A stretch of 41,711 nt of DNA from DASVAL01 sp035649575 (GTDB taxonomy: Bacteria; Planctomycetota; UBA1135; UBA2386). Made by a program: the position numbers and the translations under genes. Under the pieces are notes generated by a model, which was not told where the DNA came from, searched no databases, and saw only the letters and a list, made by a program, of their open reading frames with translations. Location: the NCBI GenBank assembly GCA_035649575.1, contig DASRJH010000093.1, positions 1 to 41,711 on the forward strand, read 5' to 3'. Positions 16,256 through 23,373 of the stretch are shown piece by piece (positions within the stretch are counted from its first letter, which is position 1; every line of letters starts with the position of its first letter).

Positions 16256-19113
16256 CGAAGACCTGGCGCACCCGCCACCGTCGCTCGGCGTGGGCCATCG
16301 GGGTGCTGGTCCTCCTGGGCCTCGGCTTGTCGATCTACTCGCTGCTCGAGACCGAGTCGGGTCGCATGGTCGCGTCGCGCCTCCGGCAAACGGCGGCCGT
16401 GGAGGACGCAGGGCCTCCCTCACAACTCAGCTCGCCCGCCGCGAAGCCCGGCGCGAAAGTGCCGCTGCGTGGCCGGCCGATCCGCGGCGTCGTGAAGTTG
16501 CCGAGCGGCAGACCCGCGGCCGGTGCCACCGTGACGATCTACCGCGCGCTGACCGCCTGGCCCGAGTGGCGCCGTGAGCAGCTCGACCGGGCGATCACGG
16601 GCGCCGACGGCGCGTTCGAGTTCCGCTTCGAGACGACGCATGGTCTGCTGATCGGGTTCGAGCATCCGGGCCATGCCGGTGGGCTCGAAGAAGTGTCGCA
16701 GCTGCGCGAGCAGGAGTTGCGTCTCGTGCCCGGCTTCAGGCTCGACGGCTACGTGAGGAGTCCCGCGGGGCCCGTGCCGAATGCGCGTGTCGTGGTCGAG
16801 TCGGTGGTCGACGACGCGCGGCGCGCCGAGGAACGCACGACGGGCCCCGACGGCAGATACCGCTTCACGAACCTGGCGGCCGGGCCCGTACGCCTCGTGG
16901 CGCGCCACGATTCCTGGCAGCCTCGGACCATGCCCGCGGTCGTCATCGGGGACCTGCGCCAGGTCGACCTGCAGTTCGAGCGTCCGTCGGCGGCGCCGCT
17001 GCGCGGTCGCGTGATCAGCGCCGTGTCGCAGCTGCCCATCGAGGGCGCCGTCGTCGATGTGCTGGCGGGCAACCAGCGGCCCGGTCTCGTGCAGACGATT
17101 CGCACCGCGACCGGTCCCGACGGCAGTTTCTTCCTGTCCGGTCTGCCGCGCGGCAAGATGCAGTTGCTCGTGCGGCACGAAGCGCACGGGGCCGACATGA
17201 GCCCGCTCGTGATCGGAGCCACGACCGCCGAGGTGCCGATCGAACTGCCTTCGCGCTCGGAGGTGTCGGGGCGGCTCGTCTCCGTCGCTAGCCAACACGA
17301 GTTCCGCGGCGGCGAGCTGCTGCAGATCCGCGACCTCGCGGGTCAGATCGGCTACGCCGTCGTCGCCGCCGATGGCCGCTTCCGGTTCGCGGAGCCCCTG
17401 TCGCCGGGGCCGGCCAGCATCACTGTTCTCGACCGCCGCTTCTCGTTCGATCGCAGCAACACGCCCGAGATCGCGGTCAAGATCGCGGAAGCGGCGCGCA
17501 CGGAGCTCGAGCTGCAGGTCAGGGCGCCCACCGTCGTGAAAGGGCGTGTCGTCGACGAAGCGGGCGCCGCTCTCGCGAACGTGGCCGTGATCCTGACCAA
17601 GGTCGTGGCCGATGCGCGCTCGATCAGCGATGCCGCGTTCCAGTTCGACTTCGGCGCGGTCGGCAGTCAGGTCGTGCAGTTGTTCGGTCAGGATCACGAC
17701 GAACTCGTCGCAGTGTCCGGGGCCGACGGCGCGTTCGAGATCCGCGGGCACAAGCCCGGGCCGCTGCAGGTGCGCTTCGAACTGTCCGGGCGAGGCAGCC
17801 GCCGCGTGTCGTCGACGGTGCCCGACTCGAGCGAGCCCAAGGAGCTCGAGTCGATCATCCTGCCACGTGGCTGCCGCGTGCAGGGTACTGTCCTGCGCGG
17901 TGGCCGCAGAATCGCAGGGGCTCTCGTCGCGGTCATCGGGCCCGATTGCACGGGAATGACCGTCACGCGCGGCGACGGATCCTTCGCCGTGGACGATCTG
18001 TTGCCAGGCGAGTATCGCCTGCGCGCGAGCCTGCCGGCCCAACCGAAGGGCCCCTACGAGCTGGTGACTGCTGCGCCGGATCACCCGGTCAACAGGGTTC
18101 TGATCTTCAGCAGCGGCCGGACCGTGCGCGGCACGGTCAGCGGCAGCGACGGACAGCCCGTGGTGGGCGCGATCGTCGCGGTGCGCGGTTCGTTGGGACA
18201 GACGACGCGGACCGACGACGGCGGCGATTTCCTGTTGGAGCTGCCCGATCGCGCGGTCGAGCTGCAGGTCTCGCTGAGCGACCGCAGCCGCTCGGACGTC
18301 AAGTCGGTGCCGCTGGGCGTGGACCGCGTCGAGATCACGCTCGATGCGCCGCCGATGTGCACGTTGACCGCCCAGGTCGCAGGGCTGCCGGGCAAGAAGC
18401 GTCTCGCCGGTGCCCTGCTGCGGCTCACGAAGCTCGACGGCGATGAGGGCGAGACGAACACACGCTGGGTCGAACTGCAGGACGGCGAGTTGCGCTGGCC
18501 GCTGTGCCCGGTCGGGAGCGTGCGCGTCGAGATCTGCGGTGACGGTTATGCACCCTACTCCGTGGATCGCGACTTCGTCGCCAACGAGGACCACACCCTC
18601 GGCGAGGTGCTACTCGAGCCGGGCGGGCGTGTGCATGGCATCGTGCAGGACCAGAGCGGCTCGCCTGTCGCCGGCGCCATCGTGTTGCTCGGCGAAGAAG
18701 GCGACCTCGATCTGTTCGAGCCGCGCGTGCGCACGGGTGCGGACGGCAGCTTCCGCATCTCGGGCGTCACGGCGCGGTCGCGGCATCTCGTCGTGCGGGC
18801 GCCGGGCTTTGCCGCGCGCACCATCGAACTGCAGCTACCCCAGGACGTGCTCGGCAGCACCCCGCTCTCCGTCGTGCTCGAACAGGGCTCGACGATCGAG
18901 GTGACCCTGAAAGGTGGTGCGCGCGATGGCGGGATCGTGCAACTGCGGCGGGGGGGGCGGCTCGTGGCCAGCACGGAGACCGACGAGAGCGGTCGCGCTT
19001 CGTTCAGCAACCGCAGCGCCGGCACCTATTCGGTGCAGCTGTTCGGCAGTCAGATGGCGCCCGTCGAAGTGGTGGTCGGGGCGACGCCGACCGTCAGCGT
19101 GCGCCTGCCCTGA
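16252..19113 (+). CDS. Membrane-anchored protein with about ten Ig-like (carboxypeptidase-regulatory-type) repeats
   Basis: 953 residues. A basic N-terminus and one helix (AWAIGVLVLLGLGLSIYSL, about 13-31) with no clear cleavage site suggest an anchored exported protein. The rest is about ten beta-sandwich repeats of the CarboxypepD_reg/SdrD-B kind. Each opens with a G-x-V strand and contains P-x-x-G-A and a turn like G-x-D-G-x-F, for example VRGTVSGSDGQPVVGAIVAV and VHGIVQDQSGSPVAGAIVLL. No enzyme motif is present, so it is probably structural or ligand-binding. It is translationally coupled to the kinase gene, which makes it a candidate partner or sensor arm of the kinase. The next gene starts 45 bases on. 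Confidence 0.85.
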   Translation: MTKTWRTRHRRSAWAIGVLVLLGLGLSIYSLLETESGRMVASRLRQTAAVEDAGPPSQLSSPAAKPGAKVPLRGRPIRGVVKLPSGRPAAGATVTIYRALTAWPEWRREQLDRAITGADGAFEFRFETTHGLLIGFEHPGHAGGLEEVSQLREQELRLVPGFRLDGYVRSPAGPVPNARVVVESVVDDARRAEERTTGPDGRYRFTNLAAGPVRLVARHDSWQPRTMPAVVIGDLRQVDLQFERPSAAPLRGRVISAVSQLPIEGAVVDVLAGNQRPGLVQTIRTATGPDGSFFLSGLPRGKMQLLVRHEAHGADMSPLVIGATTAEVPIELPSRSEVSGRLVSVASQHEFRGGELLQIRDLAGQIGYAVVAADGRFRFAEPLSPGPASITVLDRRFSFDRSNTPEIAVKIAEAARTELELQVRAPTVVKGRVVDEAGAALANVAVILTKVVADARSISDAAFQFDFGAVGSQVVQLFGQDHDELVAVSGADGAFEIRGHKPGPLQVRFELSGRGSRRVSSTVPDSSEPKELESIILPRGCRVQGTVLRGGRRIAGALVAVIGPDCTGMTVTRGDGSFAVDDLLPGEYRLRASLPAQPKGPYELVTAAPDHPVNRVLIFSSGRTVRGTVSGSDGQPVVGAIVAVRGSLGQTTRTDDGGDFLLELPDRAVELQVSLSDRSRSDVKSVPLGVDRVEITLDAPPMCTLTAQVAGLPGKKRLAGALLRLTKLDGDEGETNTRWVELQDGELRWPLCPVGSVRVEICGDGYAPYSVDRDFVANEDHTLGEVLLEPGGRVHGIVQDQSGSPVAGAIVLLGEEGDLDLFEPRVRTGADGSFRISGVTARSRHLVVRAPGFAARTIELQLPQDVLGSTPLSVVLEQGSTIEVTLKGGARDGGIVQLRRGGRLVASTETDESGRASFSNRSAGTYSVQLFGSQMAPVEVVVGATPTVSVRLP

Positions 19114-19158
19114 CCGCACGGGTTGTTTCGAGACCGGCGGCGCGGCAAGCTGCAAGCA

Positions 19159-21573
19159 ATGCGCCACGCCTGCTACCTCGCATGCATCCTGGGGTGGACT
19201 GCATGCGGCGGCGCGGGCGGCAAAGCCGCCGCGTCCTCTGGCGCATCCGACGAAGAGATCGCGGCCGAGCTCGTGGTCGCGCGAGCCGGTTGTGCGCGCT
19301 GCCATGCGCTGCCGGAGCCAGGTGCTGCGCGCGGCGCGCCGATTCGGGGGCCCGCGCTCGGCTTCGCTGCGAGCTGGCATGCCGATGACGGCGGCGAAGC
19401 GCTCCTGCGGCGGCACCACGGCGGTGATGATGCCGCGGACCTGGCCGCGTGGGTGCGTTCGCTCGGCTCGTCGCCGCTGGCAACCGCCGTCGTTGCGCCG
19501 TCGCTTTTCGAGTGCGGCGAGCAGTTGTTCCGCAGCCTCGCGTGTCAGGCGTGCCACACGGTCGAGCAACTCGATGCGCTCGCAGCTCGCACGGACCACG
19601 CGCACGTGACCGCGTTCCTCGCCGATCCAGCGCAGCATCGCCCCGGCGTCGTGCACGTTCGCGTGACCGGCATGGAGAGCGCCGCGATCGCCGCGTGGCT
19701 GCTTCGCTCCCAGCAACCGAAACCCGCGACCGCCGCGGTTCCGGGTTTCGCGTACGAGTGCTTCGAACTGGAGATCGAGGAGGAGTCGTTGCCACGGATC
19801 GATGGCCTGGCCGCTGCCGCGCGCGGGATCGCACGCCGCATCGATGCCAAGGTCGGCACGCGCAAGGATCATTTCGCGTTGCGCTTCCGCGCGACGCTCG
19901 ACGTGCCCGCGACCGGTGAGTGGACGTTCTTCACCGACAGCGACGACAGTTCCTGGCTCTGGATCGACGAACAGCTCGTGGTCGAGAACGAGGGCATCGC
20001 TCCTCATCGCGAGAAGAAGGGCACGGTGGACCTGCAAGCCGGGCCGCACGCGTTGTGTGTGCTCTACACCGAGGCCGAAGGCGAGCAGAGTCTCGAAGTG
20101 CAATGGCGCGGCCCCGGAGTCAAGAAGCAGGTGATTCCCGCCGAACGGGCCGTTGCGACGACGGTGGCGCTCGTGCCACCGCGCACGCCTGAACCTCCCG
20201 ACGCTGCTGCTGTGCAGCGCGGCCGCCTGCGAGCGAGCGAACGCCGCTGCGGTGCGTGCCATGCATTCGACGATTCCGTGGCCGCGGCGGCGCCGCCTGC
20301 CGCGGCTCCATTTGCCACCCTTGGTCGAGGTCCGTGTCCGCATGCGCCAGGTGCATCGGCCATCCAGGTCGCCGCGAACCCATCGCTGCAGCGGACCCAC
20401 GGACCACGGGACGCGCTGGCCGCGGCGTTGCTGCGCGACGGCTGCCTGTCGTGCCACGTGCGCGACGGCCGCGGTGGTCTGCCGCCTGCGGTGCGGCAGC
20501 AACTGTCCGAAGTCGAGGACCTCGGCGACGAAGGCCGCCTGCCGCCGGACCTCTCGAACGTCGGCCGCCGCCTGCGGCAGGAGTGGATCGAGAAGGTCCT
20601 GGGCTCGGGCCATTCGGTGCGGCCCTACCTGCGTGTGCGCATGCCGCCCATGCCGGAACCACGCGCGAGAGCCTACGCCGCGTGGTTTGCGGCCGTCGAT
20701 GCCGCGGACCTGAAGGATCACGAGCCGCCGTTCTCGGTCGAGGCGGTGCAACTCGGCCGGCGACTCGCGGGCACCAATGGCCGCAACTGCGTCACGTGCC
20801 ATCCATTCGACGGCAGGAAGGCGCTCGGCCCGCAGGGCATGGACCTCGCGATCCAGCACGAGCGCGTGCGGCCGGCGTGGTTCCGCGAATGGCTGTTGCA
20901 CGCCGCGACGCTGCGCCCCGGCACACGCATGCCGTCGCTCTGGTTTCGCGGTGACGACGCGGATCGCCGTGAGGTCGATGCGTTGCGCACCTGGCTCTCG
21001 CTCGGCGTCGCGGCCCCGGTGCCCGACGGGCTCGTCACGAGTCCCGGTCAGTTCCTGCTCGAACCCGGGCAGCGGCCGCGCCTGCACGGCGCGTTCTTGA
21101 AGGGGCTGTCGGCGCGATGTCTCGCCGTCGGCACGCCGGAGCGCACGCACTTTGCCTACGACCTCGCGCACGCGCGGCTCGCATGGCTCTGGCGCGGTGC
21201 CTTCCTCGACGCGGAAGGCACGTGGAAAGGTCGCGCGGGGAAGCTGTTGGTTCCGAAGGGACAGGACTGGGTCGTGCTCGAGGATCTCGAGATATCCTTT
21301 GGTGCGACGCGGCGCATGCTCGGACAGCGTATGACCGCCGATGGCTACCCGGTGTTCCGCGTGGCAGCCGGCGAGGTCGAGTTCGAAGACGAGATGCGCC
21401 CGCGTCTCGCCGAGGGCGGCAGCGAGGTCGTGCGGACGCTGCGCTGCGTGCGCGGCGTGCTCGAGATCGCATTGCCGCCGCCGTCGGGAACCGTGCAGCT
21501 GTTGGCTTCCGGCGCGAACGGCCGCCTGCGTTGCGAAGCCGGGCAGACGCTCGAGGTCGTCTACCGATGGTGA
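19159..21573 (+). CDS. PA14-domain pentahaem cytochrome c, exported
   Basis: 804 residues from ATG 19159, which begins an export signal (MRHACYLACILGWTACGG). A lipoprotein Cys16 is possible, but the lipobox WTAC is atypical. CxxCH sites lie at 45 (CARCH), 129 (CQACH), 364 (CGACH), 429 (CLSCH) and 544 (CVTCH). A PA14 domain at about 195-330 (FFTDSDDSSWLWIDEQLVV) sits between haems two and three, whereas in the paralogue at 2284 it precedes all haems. About 220 residues after the last haem form a beta-rich C-terminal domain with no known motif. Extracytoplasmic electron transfer is the likely role. The end overlaps the following propeller gene by seven bases. Confidence 0.87.
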   Translation: MRHACYLACILGWTACGGAGGKAAASSGASDEEIAAELVVARAGCARCHALPEPGAARGAPIRGPALGFAASWHADDGGEALLRRHHGGDDAADLAAWVRSLGSSPLATAVVAPSLFECGEQLFRSLACQACHTVEQLDALAARTDHAHVTAFLADPAQHRPGVVHVRVTGMESAAIAAWLLRSQQPKPATAAVPGFAYECFELEIEEESLPRIDGLAAAARGIARRIDAKVGTRKDHFALRFRATLDVPATGEWTFFTDSDDSSWLWIDEQLVVENEGIAPHREKKGTVDLQAGPHALCVLYTEAEGEQSLEVQWRGPGVKKQVIPAERAVATTVALVPPRTPEPPDAAAVQRGRLRASERRCGACHAFDDSVAAAAPPAAAPFATLGRGPCPHAPGASAIQVAANPSLQRTHGPRDALAAALLRDGCLSCHVRDGRGGLPPAVRQQLSEVEDLGDEGRLPPDLSNVGRRLRQEWIEKVLGSGHSVRPYLRVRMPPMPEPRARAYAAWFAAVDAADLKDHEPPFSVEAVQLGRRLAGTNGRNCVTCHPFDGRKALGPQGMDLAIQHERVRPAWFREWLLHAATLRPGTRMPSLWFRGDDADRREVDALRTWLSLGVAAPVPDGLVTSPGQFLLEPGQRPRLHGAFLKGLSARCLAVGTPERTHFAYDLAHARLAWLWRGAFLDAEGTWKGRAGKLLVPKGQDWVVLEDLEISFGATRRMLGQRMTADGYPVFRVAAGEVEFEDEMRPRLAEGGSEVVRTLRCVRGVLEIALPPPSGTVQLLASGANGRLRCEAGQTLEVVYRW

Positions 21574-23033
21574 TCGTGCCGTTGCTCGCGTGCCTCTTGC
21601 CCCAGGAGCCGGCATCCGAGCCCCCGATCGTGCGCGCGCCCGATCCGGCCGAAGCGCGCTTCGTGCAGATCGTCGACGTGGTTCTGCCCAAGGAGATCGT
21701 GCTCGAGGTCGGCGGGCTCGCGCAACGCGGCGACGAGCTGTTCGTGTGTACGCGGCGCGGCGAGGTATGGCGCATCACCGGTGCCGAAGGCAGCTCGCCG
21801 AAATGCGCGCTCTGGGCCGAAGGACTCCAGGAGCCGCTCGGTCTGCTCGACCACGACGGTTGGCTCTACTGCGTGCAGCGCGGCGAGTTGTCGCGCCTGC
21901 GTGACGCGGATGGCGACGGCCGCATGGACGAGCTGCAGACCGTCGCCGACGGTTGGCCGCTCTCGGGCAACTACCACGAGTATGCGTTCGGGCCGGCCCT
22001 CGCGGGCGACGGCTCGTTCTGGATCTCGTTGAACAAGCCGTTCGGCGACGAGCCGTTCGGGCGCGCCGATTGGCGCGGTTGGGCGATCCGCGTGCCGCCC
22101 ACGGGCGGTTTCGAACCGGTCTGCGCGGGGCTGCGTTCGCCGGCCGGCATCGGCACGTCACCCGAAGGCGAGGTCTTCTTCACCGACAACCAGGGCGAAT
22201 GGTGTGCGACGGGCAAGTTCGCGCCGCTCGCCGTGGGGGACTTCCACGGCCATCCGTGGGGCATCGGGTCCTGCAAGCTGCCACCTAGCCGCGTCGTGTT
22301 TCCGGGCAAGGTGAAGGACGGTATCCGCATCGAGGAGTGTGCGCGCACGATCCCGAACTTCCGACTGCCTGCCGTGTGGATCCCGTATGACCTGCTCGGT
22401 CGATCCCCGGCCGGATTCGTGTGGGACACAGCCGGCCACTTCGCGCCGTTCCGCGGCCAGGTGTTCTGCGGCGACCAGTACTCGTCCGAGGTGTTCCGCA
22501 TCTCGCTCGAGAAGGTCGCGGGTCGCTGGCAGGGGGCGTGTTATCCGTTCCGCCGCGGACTCAAGTGCGGGATCACGCGCGTGCTGTGGGGGCGCGATGG
22601 GTCGTTGTGGTGCGGCCTCACGAACCGCGGCTGGGGTTCGGCGGGCGAGTCCGAACACGGGCTGCAGCGCCTGGTCTGGCGCGGCGCGGTTCCGTTCGAG
22701 CTCGTCGAGGTCAAAGCACTCGCGAACGGTTTCCGGCTGCATTTCTCGTTGCCGGTCGATGCAGCGAGCGCAGTGGCGTCGAACTTCGCCGTGAAGAGTT
22801 GGACCTACGACCATCACGAGGAGTACGGCTGCAAACCGCGTGACACGCGAGCGCATCGCGTCAGCGAGGCGAGCGTGGCCCAAGATGGCCTCACGGTGGA
22901 CCTGCGGGTCGAGGACCTCGCGTCGGTGCGCGTCTACGAGATCCGCTGTTCAGGGCTCGTGGGCCGCGGGGCCGAAGCCTCGATCTGGCACGGCGTTGCC
23001 TGGTACACGCGCAATGCGTCGCCGCCGAAGTGA
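21567..23033 (+). CDS. Secreted beta-propeller protein, sugar-dehydrogenase-like
   Basis: 488 residues. ATG 21567 lies inside the end of the cytochrome gene and begins a short export signal (MVIVPLLACLLPQEP). Propeller blades are evident (GLAQRGDELFVCTRRGEVWRI; RDADGDGRMDEL, a calcium-type loop; NYHEYAFGPALAGDGSFWIS; LRSPAGIGTSPEGEVFFTDNQGEW). The C-terminal 110 residues or so form a separate beta domain (FELVEVKALANGFRLHFSLPV). The plan resembles the protein at the left edge, although that one also carries an N-terminal discoidin-like domain. PQQ or another cofactor cannot be demonstrated from sequence. Overlap with the cytochrome gene suggests a fixed ratio of the two products. Confidence 0.8.
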   Translation: MVIVPLLACLLPQEPASEPPIVRAPDPAEARFVQIVDVVLPKEIVLEVGGLAQRGDELFVCTRRGEVWRITGAEGSSPKCALWAEGLQEPLGLLDHDGWLYCVQRGELSRLRDADGDGRMDELQTVADGWPLSGNYHEYAFGPALAGDGSFWISLNKPFGDEPFGRADWRGWAIRVPPTGGFEPVCAGLRSPAGIGTSPEGEVFFTDNQGEWCATGKFAPLAVGDFHGHPWGIGSCKLPPSRVVFPGKVKDGIRIEECARTIPNFRLPAVWIPYDLLGRSPAGFVWDTAGHFAPFRGQVFCGDQYSSEVFRISLEKVAGRWQGACYPFRRGLKCGITRVLWGRDGSLWCGLTNRGWGSAGESEHGLQRLVWRGAVPFELVEVKALANGFRLHFSLPVDAASAVASNFAVKSWTYDHHEEYGCKPRDTRAHRVSEASVAQDGLTVDLRVEDLASVRVYEIRCSGLVGRGAEASIWHGVAWYTRNASPPK

Positions 23034-23041
23034 GAGTGCAG

Positions 23042-23130
23042 CTACCGCGCTGCGATCTCGATCCACCAGACGCGAGATGGGATCTGCCGCGGTCCGGTGA
23101 CGATCTGGATCCGGCCCGGCGCCGGTTCCG
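23042..23130 (-). pseudogene. Possible remnant of an M64-type C-terminus
   Basis: On the minus strand a short frame ends in SRVWWIEIAAR and a stop. The intact M64 gene ends in SERVWWFEVPPK. At DNA level CTCGATCCACCAGACGCG (23057-23074) matches 26219-26236 with one mismatch. Preceding residues (PAPGRIQIV) also resemble the M64 tail (LEPGLYQVV), with a deletion between. The frame further upstream does not look like protein, so this is probably debris. Chance similarity is not excluded. Confidence 0.35.
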
Positions 23131-23373
23131 CGAGGCCGGCGGTTGCATGTACGGGCAACCGCACGGCAGGCAGTGACTGCACAGTGGTGTGGTCCGTACA
23201 GCCGCCGCACCTGCGCCCCGCACTGCGCGGGTGTTGGCGGTGCCGTCCGGGCGCGGCATGATTGGCGACTCGAGTCTCGCCCCCGACCATTGACGGCCGC
23301 AGCCGCCAGCGGGTCGAGTCGGCGATCCACGCAACACGATCCACGCAACAACTGACTCTCTCGCTCTCCATCC
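23131..23373. other. Rest of the 340-bp gap before the PPC-domain gene
   Basis: No credible gene is seen in this part. It contains the tandem duplication at 23323-23350 and should hold the promoter of the PPC-domain gene, but no clear -35/-10 pair or Shine-Dalgarno site could be picked out. Confidence 0.4.
23323..23350. repeat. Perfect 14-bp tandem duplication upstream of the PPC-domain gene
   Basis: CGATCCACGCAACA at 23323-23336 is repeated immediately at 23337-23350, ending 23 bases before ATG 23374. It could be a slippage product or a pair of protein-binding sites in the leader of the gene. Confidence 0.9.

Noticed and set aside
13172..16423. Very long minus-strand open frame opposite the sigma and kinase genes
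   Set aside because: Shadow frame; complete kinase and sigma motifs are on the plus strand.
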